Assembly (NCBI RefSeq): GCF_014193515.1
Contig: NZ_BLXX01000013.1
Coordinates: 96,779 to 160,778, forward strand
Direction: 5' to 3'
DNA from: Geomonas silvestris
GTDB taxonomy: Bacteria; Desulfobacterota; Desulfuromonadia; Geobacterales; Geobacteraceae
DNA length: 64,000 nucleotides
Shown here: piece after piece, positions 34,914-46,630 of the stretch
Layout of the letters: the number at the start of each line of letters is the position of its first letter
Numbering within the stretch: the stretch's first letter is position 1
The notes under the pieces: model-generated
The model's input: the letters and a program-made list of their open reading frames with translations, nothing else
The model's database searches: none
What the model was told of the DNA's origin: nothing
Made by a program: the position numbers and the translations under genes

Positions 34914-35243
34914 ATGAAACCAGCAAAGCGCCGCACCCGCCTTTATACAGCCGCAGCCGTTATCCTGGTCCTCGGACTTGCCTGCTCTGCCCTGATTGCC
35001 GTTTCCGCGTCCGACGTCGCACTTGACGCACCGCTGGGGAATCCACTCGAAGAGTCGAAGAGTTATCGGCGCAGCCTTGAGATGTACGGCGGTCGGGCCA
35101 ACCTTCTGGCTGCCCAGTTCATGGAGTGGTTCGCCGGCCTTTGGCACGGCAAGGCTCTGGGCATCACCCTCGGCTGGATCACCTTGACTGCCGCCCTTAT
35201 CGTGGCCCTCATTGCCTACCATCTCCCTGACGACTCAGAGTGA
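34914..35243 (+). CDS. Small two-helix membrane protein, unknown function
   Basis: A 109-residue protein with a basic N-terminus (MKPAKRRTRL), a membrane helix (about 11-33), a loop with YGGRANLLAAQFMEWFAGLWHG, and a second helix (about 80-100). No family recognised. It is four bases upstream of the EmrE-type transporter gene, so it is probably co-transcribed with it. The ATG at 34914 has only a weak ribosome site; a start at 34863 is possible but adds no conserved feature. Confidence 0.6.
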   Translation: MKPAKRRTRLYTAAAVILVLGLACSALIAVSASDVALDAPLGNPLEESKSYRRSLEMYGGRANLLAAQFMEWFAGLWHGKALGITLGWITLTAALIVALIAYHLPDDSE

Positions 35244-35247
35244 ACCT

Positions 35248-36192
35248 GTGACCCGACTGATACTTCTTGGCGTACTCTCCGCATTTTTCTTCAGCGGCAC
35301 CTTCGTCCTGAACCGGGCCATGAGCCTGCAGGGTGGCAGTTGGGTTTGGACCGCGAGCCTGCGCTACTTCTACATGCTGATCCTGCTTGCCGGATGGCTG
35401 GTGCTGGCCGGCCGCACCCGGGTCTTGAAGGGAGTCGTGGCCGCGTTCTGCAGAAACTGGTGTTTCTGGACCGTAGCCGGCGGCATCGGTTTCGGCGTTT
35501 TCTACGCGCTCCTGAGTTTCAGCGCCTCGTTTGCCCCCGGCTGGGTGGTCGCCACCACCTGGCAGTCCACCATCCTGGCGACGCCGGTGGTGCTCCTTCT
35601 CTTCGGCAAAAAAGTCCCCCGGCGCGGGATCTTTTTCACCCTGCTGATATTCTTGGGCATCGTGCTCGTGACAGTGGAGCAGGCGACCTCGGCATCTCTT
35701 AAAGAGGTGCTGCTCGGGGTGCTTCCGGTACTTGGAGCAGCCTTCGCCTATCCCATCGGGAACCAGCTGCTCTGGGAGGTGCGCCACGGCAGCAACCCGC
35801 TCTTGCCGCGCATCCGGGATCCGGTCCTCGACGACAGCCTGGGTCGGGTGCTCATCATGGTGCTGGGATCCCTCCCCTTTTGGATTTTGCTGATCCTGGT
35901 CACCCGACCGGCAGCGCCCAGCACCGGGCAGTTGATCAACACGGCAACAGTTGCGGTATTTTCCGGCGTCATCGCGACCTCGCTGTTCTTCAAGGCCCGC
36001 CACCTGGCGAAGACACCGTTCGAACTCTCGGCAGTGGATGCTACCCAGTCGACCGAGGTGCTCTTCTCGCTTGTGGGAGAGATCGTCTTACTGCACGGCT
36101 CTCTCCCCGGTGTGGCCGGTGCGGAGGGGATCGTGCTGTCGGTGGTCGGGCTTGCGCTCTACGTCCGCTCCCAGACGGTGGGGGAAGGCTAG
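35248..36192 (+). CDS. EmrE/DMT-type multidrug efflux transporter
   Basis: A 314-residue membrane protein with about ten helices in two DMT-type halves. GVLSAFFFSGTFVLNRAM and the GGSWVWTASLRYFYM segment open the first half. ELSAVDATQSTEVLFSLVGE near the end matches the multidrug resistance efflux transporter (PF13536) family. The substrate is unknown. The GTG at 35248 is four bases after the stop of the upstream gene, so coupled translation is likely; the in-frame TTG at 35212 overlaps that gene. Confidence 0.83.
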   Translation: MTRLILLGVLSAFFFSGTFVLNRAMSLQGGSWVWTASLRYFYMLILLAGWLVLAGRTRVLKGVVAAFCRNWCFWTVAGGIGFGVFYALLSFSASFAPGWVVATTWQSTILATPVVLLLFGKKVPRRGIFFTLLIFLGIVLVTVEQATSASLKEVLLGVLPVLGAAFAYPIGNQLLWEVRHGSNPLLPRIRDPVLDDSLGRVLIMVLGSLPFWILLILVTRPAAPSTGQLINTATVAVFSGVIATSLFFKARHLAKTPFELSAVDATQSTEVLFSLVGEIVLLHGSLPGVAGAEGIVLSVVGLALYVRSQTVGEG

Positions 36193-36204
36193 GGGCTAGG
36201 GGTG

Positions 36205-36238
36205 GTAACTTAGAACGTTGAACATAGAACCTATAACT
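36205..36238. repeat. Heptamer repeat array NNAGAAC, array 2
   Basis: Units TTAGAAC, GTTGAAC, ATAGAAC, CTATAAC after GTAAC. The same seven-base period and the same GTAAC lead-in as array 1 at 23861-23893. It lies just before the MaoC ribosome site. Confidence 0.5.
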
Positions 36239-36255
36239 TCATCTTTGGAGGCACC

Positions 36256-36786
36256 ATGACCATCAAGGAAGGTTGGCGCGGCAGGTTTTTCGAGGATTTC
36301 CAGGAAGGCGACGTCTACCCGCACCCGCTGGGGCGCACCATCACCACTACCGACAATATCTGGTTCACCCTGCTCACCCAGAACACCGCACCGATCCACT
36401 TCGACCACCACTACTCGGCCCAGACCGAGTTCGGCAAGCCGCTGGTCGACTCCACCCTCACCCTGGCCCTGGTGACCGGCCAAAGCGTCACCGATATCTC
36501 CCAAAACGTCTTCGCCAACCTCGGCTGGGACGAAGTAACCCTCCCCAACCCGCTCTTCGAAGGGGACACCCTCTATTCGCAGTCCGAGGTGCTCTCCAAG
36601 CGCGAGTCGAAGTCGCGCTCCAATATCGGGATCGTGACCGTCCGGACGACCGGGTTCAAACAGGACGGCACGGTGGTGATCACCTTCAAGCGGACCCTCA
36701 TGGTCTACAAGAAAGGCCACGAACCGAAGATCGCCCGCCTGCAGCCCAAGATGCCGGAACCGATCGTACCGCCGGAAGCAGGATAA
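36256..36786 (+). CDS. MaoC-type hot-dog dehydratase
   Basis: A 176-residue single hot-dog domain protein of the MaoC dehydratase family, which hydrates or dehydrates CoA thioesters. GRFFEDFQEGDVYPHPLGRTI opens the domain in pieces, and the hydratase-2 signature region reads NTAPIHFDHHYSAQTEFGKP with the catalytic Asp/His in HFDHHY. Similar proteins include mesaconyl-CoA hydratases. GGAGG precedes the ATG. Substrate unknown; no CoA pathway genes adjoin it. Confidence 0.87.
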   Translation: MTIKEGWRGRFFEDFQEGDVYPHPLGRTITTTDNIWFTLLTQNTAPIHFDHHYSAQTEFGKPLVDSTLTLALVTGQSVTDISQNVFANLGWDEVTLPNPLFEGDTLYSQSEVLSKRESKSRSNIGIVTVRTTGFKQDGTVVITFKRTLMVYKKGHEPKIARLQPKMPEPIVPPEAG

Positions 36787-37039
36787 CCGGCTGCATTGAC
36801 AGCGCCGGGAGGGTTCAGGTACCATCGGCGGCGCCAGTAGTAACGACACCTTCACGCCTCCGCGCTTCGCCCGCAGGCGTGGATTGCCCGGATCACACAA
36901 AATCGGAAAACAGATCGAGGCAGGGAAACCGGCGCAGCTTCTTTAACCTTTCCTCTGTGTCCCCCGTGGTTCAGCTTTGGAAGTTGCATCACCTTATGAG
37001 ATTGATCTACCTTACTATGAGAGAAGTGGAGGGGAGAAC

Positions 37040-37615
37040 ATGAGCAGCAAGCCGACCAGAGCAGCAACCTGGGAGTTGGTACAGGAATACCTTCCCAGCG
37101 AACAGATGAGAAAACACTCCCTGGCCGTCGAGGCCGTGATGCGCTACTTTGCCCGCAAGGCCGGCGAAGACGAGGAGATGTGGGGTCTCGTGGGACTGGC
37201 ACACGACATCGACTACGAGCGCTACCCCGAGGAGCACTGCCATCGCGCCCCGGAGATCCTCAAGCAGGCCGGCTGGCCCGAAGAGTACATCCGCGCGGTG
37301 GTCTCCCACGGTTGGGGGATCTGCACCGACGTCGAGCCGGTAAGCCACCTGGAGAAAACCCTCTTCACCATCGACGAATTGACCGGGCTGGTTGCGGCCG
37401 CTGCGCTGGTGCGCCCCTCGAAGAGCATCCTCGACATCCCGGTGAAGAGCGTCACCAAGAAGTGGAAGGACAAGGCCTTTGCCGCGGGTGCCGACCGCTC
37501 GGTCATCGAAAAGGGCGCCGCCATGCTGGGGGTCGAGCTGAACGAGCTGATCGGCGACACCATCGAAGGGATGCGCACCGAGGCCGAGGCGATTGGCCTC
37601 AAGGGAAACGTGTAA
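37040..37615 (+). CDS. HD-domain hydrolase family protein
   Basis: A 191-residue HD-superfamily protein. The metal ligands are His26 (MRKHSLAVEAVM), His55-Asp56 (GLAHDIDYERYP) and a later pair in HRAPEILK and SHGWGI. The family has phosphohydrolases acting on nucleotides or signalling molecules; this small type is often annotated as HDIG or HD family with no known substrate. ATG 37040 follows GGAGGGGAG. The 253-base gap upstream holds no recognised gene. Confidence 0.83.
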   Translation: MSSKPTRAATWELVQEYLPSEQMRKHSLAVEAVMRYFARKAGEDEEMWGLVGLAHDIDYERYPEEHCHRAPEILKQAGWPEEYIRAVVSHGWGICTDVEPVSHLEKTLFTIDELTGLVAAAALVRPSKSILDIPVKSVTKKWKDKAFAAGADRSVIEKGAAMLGVELNELIGDTIEGMRTEAEAIGLKGNV

Positions 37616-37738
37616 AAGACCGATGAGCGGAGTGACGGAACATCCTGGAACTCCGCTCTTTCCCGAAAGCACAAGGGGACAGGCACCTGGCGTAGCCAGT
37701 CCCCGGTGCGAAGGGCCGGCGACACCAGGAGGTTCACC

Positions 37739-38071
37739 ATGTCGTTTCGCTCGCGGGGGCCGCGCACCGTCCCCCTGAAAAGCGCCGAAGAAGTCGACGC
37801 CATCGTCCGCAAGATACGGGACGATCAGACCCGCCCGGAGAACTACCGGGAACGCTCCCTCAAGCTGCACGGCTGGATCTGCGCCAAGTGCGGCCGCGAG
37901 TTCGAGCTGTCCAACCTGCACCTTTTGACGGTGCACCACAAGGACGGCAACCACAACTACAATCCCCCCGACGGCAGCAACTGGGAAAACCTCTGCGTCT
38001 ACTGTCACGACGACGAGCACAGCCGCACCATCCTGGCAGATTACCTGGCGGGAAAAGACAAGAAAAGCTAG
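37739..38071 (+). CDS. YajD family HNH nuclease
   Basis: A 110-residue protein of the YajD HNH nuclease family. Zn-binding Cys pairs CAKC and CVYC flank the HNH core: LTVHHKDGNHNYN and NWENLCVYCHDDEH. It is a small putative DNA or RNA endonuclease, found in many bacteria and not restricted to mobile elements. AGGAGG lies before ATG 37739. The 123 bases upstream contain a hairpin-forming GGGGACAGG/CCAGTCCCC sequence. Confidence 0.87.
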   Translation: MSFRSRGPRTVPLKSAEEVDAIVRKIRDDQTRPENYRERSLKLHGWICAKCGREFELSNLHLLTVHHKDGNHNYNPPDGSNWENLCVYCHDDEHSRTILADYLAGKDKKS

Positions 38072-38097
38072 CCGTACCGCGGCAGACGAAGGTGGTT

Positions 38098-39207
38098 ATG
38101 TCAGAAGCAGACCTGCTCCTCCCCAAGGTGATCCTCGACTCTCTCAACGACGGACTCTACGTCTGCAACACCGACCGCAAGATCGTCTACTGGAGCAAGT
38201 CGGCGGAGCGGCTCACCGGCTGGAACGCGGCCGACGTCGTGGGCCGGCGCTGCATGGACAACATCCTGAACCACGTGGACATCGACGGGCGCCACCTGTG
38301 CGGCGAGGAGCTCTGCCCCTTGCGGCGCTGCATGGTCACCGACCGCCCCAGCGCCTCGCCCGCCATCATCTTCGGCCTGACCAAATCGGGCGGCCGGCTC
38401 CCCATGGCGGTCACCGTCGCCCCGTTGCACGACGAAAACGGCACGGTCATCGGCGGCGTGGAGACCTTCCGCGATTTCTCGGAATCCTACGCCAACCTGG
38501 AGCGCGCCAAGCAGATCCAGACCCTCTCGCTCGAGCACGACCTCCCCGAAGATCCCCGCATCGGGTTCTTCTCCTTTTACCTCCCGCACGACCTGATCGG
38601 CGGGGATTTTTTCGCCATCCGCCAGCTCGACTGCGATCACTACGGCTTCATGCTGGCCGACGTCATGGGCCATGGCGTCGCCGCGGCGCTGCACACCATG
38701 GAGCTGAGCGCCCTGTGGAACCGGCACTGCCGCACCCTGGTGCGCCCCGCCCAGTTCGCCCAATTCCTGAACCGGGACCTCTGCAAGGTCGTGCGCGACG
38801 AATCCTTTGCAACCGCGCTGTGCGGCGTCATCGACGCTTCCCGGCGCACCGTGCGCATCGCCTCGGCGGGCGGCCCGACCCTGGTGGTGGTCCATCCCGA
38901 CGGCAGCGCCGAGCATTTGAGCGCCGACGGCCTCCCCTTCGGGCTCATCGCCCAGGCATCCTACGAGGAACGCGAGGTCTGCTGTGCACACGGAGACGCC
39001 CTGCTCATGTTCACCGATGGCGCCATCGAGATTGCCGACCAAGAGGGGAACCTGCTCGAGGTAGAGGGACTTCTGGGACAGCTTAAGGGTCTCGGCTACC
39101 CGCGGGCCGGCATCCCGATCGAAGCGCTGCAGGAGGCGCTCCTCACCTACTCCAACGGCATCCGCCTGGAAGACGACTTAACCCTCCTCGAGGTGCGCTT
39201 CCGGTAG
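38098..39207 (+). CDS. PAS domain - SpoIIE-type PP2C serine phosphatase
   Basis: A 369-residue cytoplasmic regulator. N-terminal PAS domain (about 8-135: ILDSLNDGLYVCNTDRKIV, LTGWNAADVVGRRCMDNIL) with several cysteines that could bind a cofactor. A SpoIIE/PP2C catalytic domain follows (about 160-369), with metal-binding aspartates in DLIGGDFFAI, FMLADVMGHGVAAALH and MFTDGAIEIAD. It probably dephosphorylates an anti-anti-sigma factor in response to the PAS signal. ATG 38098 gives a natural PAS start; the frame back to 37888 overlaps the HNH gene. Confidence 0.88.
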   Translation: MSEADLLLPKVILDSLNDGLYVCNTDRKIVYWSKSAERLTGWNAADVVGRRCMDNILNHVDIDGRHLCGEELCPLRRCMVTDRPSASPAIIFGLTKSGGRLPMAVTVAPLHDENGTVIGGVETFRDFSESYANLERAKQIQTLSLEHDLPEDPRIGFFSFYLPHDLIGGDFFAIRQLDCDHYGFMLADVMGHGVAAALHTMELSALWNRHCRTLVRPAQFAQFLNRDLCKVVRDESFATALCGVIDASRRTVRIASAGGPTLVVVHPDGSAEHLSADGLPFGLIAQASYEEREVCCAHGDALLMFTDGAIEIADQEGNLLEVEGLLGQLKGLGYPRAGIPIEALQEALLTYSNGIRLEDDLTLLEVRFR

Positions 39208-39343
39208 ATTCCTGCATTGCAAAATTGACAACGCCGCACCTCTCCACCTACAATGCCCCGTTGGATCCGATAAAAAGCCAGCGCCCGGCCTGTCGTAGAT
39301 AGTCGCAGGCCGCGCGACTCCCCATAGAAGGAATCTCCTCCCC

Positions 39344-41290
39344 ATGCTGCACCTGAAGAAACTCTCCAAGGATTTCGCGGGAAAACCGCTCTTCACCGAC
39401 CTCAACTGGCACCTCAAGAAAGGCGAGAGGGTCGGCCTGGTCGGCGAAAATGGCGCCGGCAAGTCGACGCTCATGCGCATCATCGCCGGCGAGGTGGAAA
39501 GCTCCAGCGGCGAGATCCAGCTCACCCGCGGTGGCACCGTCGGATACCTGCCGCAGGACGGCATCGTCGCCAAGGGTTTGCCGCTTTTTGCCGAGGTGAT
39601 GACGGCGCTCAGCGAACTGCAGGCCATCGAGCGCGAGATCGCCGAGCTCACCGCCCGCCTGGAGCGCGAACCGCACGACGCACCGGGGCACGAGCAGCTT
39701 CTGGACCGCTTCGGCGCGCTGCAGGAGGAGTTCCGGCTCAAAGGTGGTTACGCCATGGAGAGCGAGGTGGGGAACGTCCTCACCGGTCTCGGCTTCTCTC
39801 CCGCGGACTGGGAGAAGGAGTGCGGCGAGTTCTCCGGCGGCTGGCAGATGCGCATCGCGCTCGCCAAGCTGCTTCTGAAGAAACCGAACGTCCTTTTGCT
39901 GGACGAGCCGACCAACCACCTGGACATCGAGGCGCGCAACTGGCTTGAGGGGTACCTGCAGGGGTATCCCTTCTCGGTCATGCTGGTCTCCCACGACCGC
40001 TTCTTCCTGGACCAGGTCTGCTCCCGCATCGCCGAGGTCTGGAACCACGACATCAGCGACTACCACTGCAACTACAGCCGCTACCTGGTATTGCGTGAGG
40101 AGCGGGTCTCGGCCCTGCGCGAGGCCAAGAAACGCCAGGACGAGGAGATCGAGAAGATCGAGGATTTCATCTCGCGCTTCCGCTACAAGACCGACAAGGC
40201 CGCCCTGGTACAGTCGCGCATCAAGCAGCTGGAGAAGATTGAGCGGATCATCCTGCCGCCCGAGCGCAAGCGGATCCGCTTCAGCTTTCCGACGCCCCCC
40301 AAAAGCGGCAAGACCGTGATGGAACTTAGCGGCGTACACAAGGCCTACGGCAGCAACGTGGTCTTAAACGGGATCGACCTCACCATCGAAAACGGGGAGC
40401 GGGTGGCGCTGGTGGGGCACAACGGCGCCGGCAAGTCGACGCTCATGCGCATCCTGGCCGGCGGGGCGGTGAGCGCGGGCACGGTAACCCTGGGCCACAA
40501 CGTGATCTTCGACTACTTCGCCCAGGACCAGGCCCAGGAGCTCGATGGCAGCCGCAGCGCCTACGACGAACTCTACGCCGACGCCCCCTTCGAGATGGTG
40601 CCGCAACTGCGGGACATCCTGGGTGCCTTCCTCTTCTCGGGCGACGACATCAACAAGAAGGTTTCCGTGCTCTCTGGAGGGGAGCGCAATCGGCTGGCGC
40701 TCGCCAAGATCCTGTTGCGCCGCTCCAACCTCCTGCTCATGGACGAACCGACCAACCACCTGGACCTCTTCAGCAAGGAAGTGCTCCTCGAGGCGCTCAG
40801 GAACTTCCCGGGGACGGTGGTCTTCGTATCGCACGACCGCCACTTCATCGACGGCCTGGCCACCCGCGTGGTCGAGGTGGGGGGCGGCAAGCTGGAAAGC
40901 TTCCACGGCGACTACGAGTACTACCTGGAGAAGTGCGCCCAGCGCGAGGCCGGGACAGCCGGCCAGGGGACCGCTCCGGTGCACCAGGCTGCATCCAAGG
41001 AGACCGCTGCCACCCGCCAGCTGAGCCAGGAGCCGGTCTCCAAGGAAGAGCGCCAGCGGCTGCGCGAAGAGGAAAAACAGCGCCAGAAAGAGGAGCGCGC
41101 CCGCGAGCGCGCCATGGCCGACCTGGAAAACCGCATCGCCCAGCGCGAAACGGAACTCGCCACGCTGGAAGAAGAGATGGCGGCACCCGACTTCTTCAAG
41201 GACGTGGAGGCCTCACGAGTTGCCGGCGAGCGCCATACCGCGCTCAGCGCCGAGATAGCAAAGCTCTACGAGGACTGGGAGAGCGCCTAG
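39344..41290 (+). CDS. ABC-F family ATPase (Uup/EttA/YheS-like)
   Basis: A 648-residue soluble protein with two ABC domains and no membrane segment. Walker [13 protein letters not shown] and [12 protein letters not shown]. Signatures: FSGGWQMR and LSGGERNR. Walker B/H-loop: [19 protein letters not shown] and [16 protein letters not shown]. The P-site linker lies between ([15 protein letters not shown] basic helix), and a C-terminal coiled coil (about 560-648) is Uup-like. ABC-F proteins act on the ribosome to resolve stalls or give antibiotic protection. AAGGA precedes the ATG. Confidence 0.92.
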   Translation: MLHLKKLSKDFAGKPLFTDLNWHLKKGERVGLVGENGAGKSTLMRIIAGEVESSSGEIQLTRGGTVGYLPQDGIVAKGLPLFAEVMTALSELQAIEREIAELTARLEREPHDAPGHEQLLDRFGALQEEFRLKGGYAMESEVGNVLTGLGFSPADWEKECGEFSGGWQMRIALAKLLLKKPNVLLLDEPTNHLDIEARNWLEGYLQGYPFSVMLVSHDRFFLDQVCSRIAEVWNHDISDYHCNYSRYLVLREERVSALREAKKRQDEEIEKIEDFISRFRYKTDKAALVQSRIKQLEKIERIILPPERKRIRFSFPTPPKSGKTVMELSGVHKAYGSNVVLNGIDLTIENGERVALVGHNGAGKSTLMRILAGGAVSAGTVTLGHNVIFDYFAQDQAQELDGSRSAYDELYADAPFEMVPQLRDILGAFLFSGDDINKKVSVLSGGERNRLALAKILLRRSNLLLMDEPTNHLDLFSKEVLLEALRNFPGTVVFVSHDRHFIDGLATRVVEVGGGKLESFHGDYEYYLEKCAQREAGTAGQGTAPVHQAASKETAATRQLSQEPVSKEERQRLREEEKQRQKEERARERAMADLENRIAQRETELATLEEEMAAPDFFKDVEASRVAGERHTALSAEIAKLYEDWESA

Positions 41291-41555
41291 CCGCAGGGGC
41301 GCACGCCGCCCCGCAGGACCTTCCCCTCGCGCGGACACTCCCCGGTGCCCAGGCTGTTCCCGACACGCGCAACTTCCCGAGGCGGGCACTCCCTCGCTCT
41401 TGCATCTAGAGTCCGCCAGTATCCCACCTCGTGCCAATGAGACTGTCCGGGACCTTCCGACTCACCCTTCCCACCCCTCCCGCCCGTTCCAAAAAGTCCA
41501 ACATTTCCTGGCGCCTTCGCGGCTTCCAGCCAGCGATTCCAGCGGTTTCACCGTG

Positions 41556-41583
41556 TTGACAGCTTGCGGGGCTAATGTACTCT
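41556..41583 (+). promoter_or_regulatory. Promoter of lon
   Basis: TTGACA (41556-41561), 16-base spacer, TACTCT (41578-41583), 41 bases before the lon start. No CIRCE element or clear heat-shock sigma site was seen. Confidence 0.5.
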
Positions 41584-41623
41584 ATAGGTGGCAATTCAGC
41601 CCCCTCCCGAGGTATGACGCCCC

Positions 41624-43942
<2,319 letters not shown>

Positions 43943-44266
43943 CCCCGCGGGCCCCGCGCCCAGAAAGGCTTTCCCCGACATGTCGGCGAGCGTTGCACAA
44001 GACCAGCTGAGGCAGTTCTTCCAAGATCCGGGAGAACTGCCTTGGCGCCGGCAGGCCCGCACCGACCTCTCCCTTCCGCGCTTCCCCTTCCTCCCTGCCG
44101 CCAACCATGCAGGCGCAGAGGCTCTCGAACCCTCCAGCCTCAGATCCCGCTGCCGGCAGCTTCCGGCTCGCAGAGCCTCCCGGGCCTTTTCCCGCACGGC
44201 CAGCGCCGACGACTCCCGGGTAACCCGGGTCCCGCACCCCTGGCATCCTTCCGAAAGTAGCATCCC
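43943..44266. other. 324-base gap between lon and the MFS gene
   Basis: GC-rich with no recognised structure. A 96-codon frame (43980-44270) lacks a ribosome site and has an Arg/Ser/Pro-rich, unlikely composition, so it is not called. Confidence 0.4.
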
Positions 44267-45484
44267 ATGACAACCACGCCCGGCGCTTCGATCAGAGACG
44301 GCAGCAGGATCCCGGCGGCAGAAGGGCGCTCCCCCTTGCGCGTCCTGGTGGGTGGCATCATGGGGATGATGCTCGCCATGGGGATCAGCCGTTTCGCCTT
44401 CACCCCGATCCTCCCCCTCATGCAGCGCGACCTCGGCATGAGCCACAGCCTGGCCGGCGCCCTCGCCTCGCTCAACTTCGTCGGCTACCTAGCCGGGGCG
44501 CTCGTTTGTGCCATCTGGCCCAGGCTCCTGCGCAGCACAGCGGTGAACCTCGCCGCGCTGATCTCGAGCATCGGCACGACATTCCTCATGGCCTACACCA
44601 CCTCGCCTGCTTTTTGGGGGGCACTCAGACTGTGGGCCGGCTTGGCCAGCGCGATACTTTTCGTGGTCATTGCAGTAGAGGTCACCGAGACGCTGTTGCG
44701 CAGTCAGCACGGCCGCTGGAGCAGCGCACTCTATGGCGGCGTCGGTTTGGGGATCGCCTTGAGCGGCCTTACCGTCCCGCTCTTCGATCAGCTGGGGGGG
44801 TGGCGCGGGGCCTGGCTCGGTATGGGAGCGCTCTCGCTGGCACTCGCCGGAGCGGGGGTGACGATTGCCGGCAAGCGCGCAGCGTCCGTCGATACCCCCG
44901 ACGCACTCCCCTCCCAAGGGGCCGGCTTCACGGTCCTGGCACGGCTCATCTTCGTCTACTTCCTGGAAGGACTCGGCTATATCGTAAGCGCCACCTTCCT
45001 GGTCGCCATCATCGCGAAGACTCCGGGGCTGGCAACGTTTGCCCCCTGGAGCTGGGTCGCCGTCGGGTTGGCGGCCGCCCCCTCGACCATCGTCTGGCAG
45101 CGGGTCGCCGGCCGCATCGGGGTACGTCCGGCACTCACCCTCGCCTACCTGCTCCAGGCCGGCGGGATCCTTTTGAGTGTTGGGGCGAGCGAGGCCTGGC
45201 GCGCCTGCCTGGCCGCGGTCATCTTCGGGGGGACCTTCCTGGGGATCGTGGCCCTCGTCATGGCAGAAGGTGGGCGTCGCGCCGGCCCGCAGGGGCGCCG
45301 GGCCACAGCGCTGCTCACCGCCGCCTTCGGGACCGGGCAGGTCATCGGCCCCTCGATCGCCGGGTTCCTCGCGGACCGCCAGGGCGGTTTCGCCGTTCCG
45401 CTGTACCTGGCAGCCTGGGCGATCATCTGCGCCGGCGTGCTGGTCGCCACCGACCGGCGCTTCAAAAACCCCGCACCAAAATAG
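44267..45484 (+). CDS. YbfB/YjiJ family MFS transporter
   Basis: A 405-residue major-facilitator protein with twelve helices. GIMGMMLAMGISRFAFTPIL and LPLMQRDLGMSHSLAG match the YbfB/YjiJ (DUF1228-like) family, as does NFVGYLAGALV. Substrate unknown. The start ATG 44267 has only a weak GAAAG site. A good intrinsic terminator ends the gene. Confidence 0.85.
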   Translation: MTTTPGASIRDGSRIPAAEGRSPLRVLVGGIMGMMLAMGISRFAFTPILPLMQRDLGMSHSLAGALASLNFVGYLAGALVCAIWPRLLRSTAVNLAALISSIGTTFLMAYTTSPAFWGALRLWAGLASAILFVVIAVEVTETLLRSQHGRWSSALYGGVGLGIALSGLTVPLFDQLGGWRGAWLGMGALSLALAGAGVTIAGKRAASVDTPDALPSQGAGFTVLARLIFVYFLEGLGYIVSATFLVAIIAKTPGLATFAPWSWVAVGLAAAPSTIVWQRVAGRIGVRPALTLAYLLQAGGILLSVGASEAWRACLAAVIFGGTFLGIVALVMAEGGRRAGPQGRRATALLTAAFGTGQVIGPSIAGFLADRQGGFAVPLYLAAWAIICAGVLVATDRRFKNPAPK

Positions 45485-45633
45485 CCAGGACAACAGCGTT
45501 CCTAGCGTAGGACGACAACAGAGGCCCGTCGGAACGGGAACGTGCGGAGGGGGGAGACGAAGATCGGAAATCGGTTTTAGGGAGAGCTGCTCGGGAGGGG
45601 CTGACTCGGCAGGATGTGCGGATGCGTAGTTAC

Positions 45634-45659
45634 GGCCTTGGGCTTCCAAGGCCTTTTTT
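45634..45659 (+). terminator. Intrinsic terminator after the MFS gene
   Basis: GGCCTTGG, four-base loop, CCAAGGCC, then six T. Confidence 0.85.
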
Positions 45660-45671
45660 GTTCTTCCACAA

Positions 45672-45782
45672 TCTCCCCCTCCCTTGACGGGAGGGGGCTG
45701 AGGGGGTGGGTGAAGCTGCCAGCTGCGCTGAGGTGGCACATTCCCCCTCACCCTGACCCTCTCCCGCCAGGGGAGAGGGGAC
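45672..45782. repeat. Dispersed composite hairpin repeat, copy 4 (full length)
   Basis: CCCCCTCCCTTGACGGGAGGGGG hairpin in parts (CCCTCCC/GGGAGGG), GGGTGAAGCTGCCA, an 11-base spacer, GGTGGCACATTCCCCCTCACC, and CCCTCTCCCGCCAGGGGAGAGG as the second hairpin (arms CTCTCCC/GGGGAGAG). It lies directly after the MFS terminator. Confidence 0.75.
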
Positions 45783-45800
45783 CTCACCGCAACCAACCTG

Positions 45801-46271
45801 TTACGGAAGAGAGTTTTTCCCGGCGGAGCAGAGGCGCGCCAGGCGCAGGAAGGCAGCGAAGAGTTGGCCGGCCCGCTCGTCGTCGGACACGTTCACCACC
45901 ACCGTCCTGATCTTGAGTTCCTGGCCGCGTTGCTGGTAGCGCACCGGCTTGTTGAAGTAGAGCATGACGAACGAGGTGTAATCGTGCCCGAAGCGGGATT
46001 CGCCGGGTTCCAGCGCAGAGAAATCGAGATCCTGGTAGGTGATGTCGTACGCGCCTCCCGACGGGTAGGTTCCGAGCACGTTGTAGGTCATGGAGCAGGC
46101 GTCAACCCTCACGTAGCGGTAACTCTCCTTGCGCGCCTCCGAGGTGCCGCCGGCCATGGTACTCTCCAAGTAGCGCGCCGTCTCTTCCAGAGTCGGGTCC
46201 GCCTGTGCATAAGCAACCGCAGAACAGAAGAGCTGCACCAGCAGCACCAGAGCTATCTTCTTCAATTTCAT
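45801..46271 (-). CDS. Exported protein of unknown function
   Basis: A 156-residue protein with a signal peptide (IALVLLVQLFCSAVAYAQ). The mature part is mixed alpha/beta: TLEETARYLESTMAGG, YVRVDACSMTYNVLGTYP, YDITYQDLDFSALEP, FVMLYFNKPVRYQ and IRTVVVNVSDDERAGQLFAAFLRL. No family recognised; the two cysteines could form a disulfide. ATG 46271 with a purine-rich GGGGGAGAGAG before it; the longer frame to 46364 adds no signal peptide. It is divergent from the M16 peptidase pair. Confidence 0.72.
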   Translation of the reverse strand: MKLKKIALVLLVQLFCSAVAYAQADPTLEETARYLESTMAGGTSEARKESYRYVRVDACSMTYNVLGTYPSGGAYDITYQDLDFSALEPGESRFGHDYTSFVMLYFNKPVRYQQRGQELKIRTVVVNVSDDERAGQLFAAFLRLARLCSAGKNSLP

Positions 46272-46630
46272 CTCTCTCCCCCCCTCATACCGCGTAACAC
46301 GAAATACCGCCCGAGGCACGACCGCGACCGTAGCGGGACCCATCGGATCTCGGCCATTCACCACGCCGAAAAGAATCCGTGCCGGCCAGACACGATCTTA
46401 TAAAACAGATCCTGGGAAAAAAACACCCCTCCTGACAGGATTTTTGTCATAGTCCGAGCCCTGGACGAGCTGCCACACAATCAGATCGATCCGATATCTC
46501 CATTTTGCCACCCTACAGACAGAATGCCCTGAACAGTAATTAATCCACGGCGTTTCCACATTGCAATGCCCACGTCTTGGTGCTATCTTTTTTTGCGTTA
46601 TTCATTTTTATACCAGACTCAGAGGCCGTC
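46272..46630. other. 359-base divergent region before the M16 peptidases
   Basis: The plus-strand promoter is at 46561-46589. An imperfect hairpin TCCTGACAGGA followed by TTTTT lies at 46430-46447. The remainder shows no gene. Confidence 0.45.
46561..46589 (+). promoter_or_regulatory. Promoter of the M16 peptidase operon
   Basis: TTGCAA (46561-46566), 17-base spacer, TATCTT (46584-46589), 42 bases before the start. Confidence 0.5.

Noticed and set aside
43980..44270. 96-codon frame between lon and the MFS gene
   Set aside because: No ribosome site, composition of Arg/Ser/Pro typical of non-coding GC-rich DNA, no similarity recognised.
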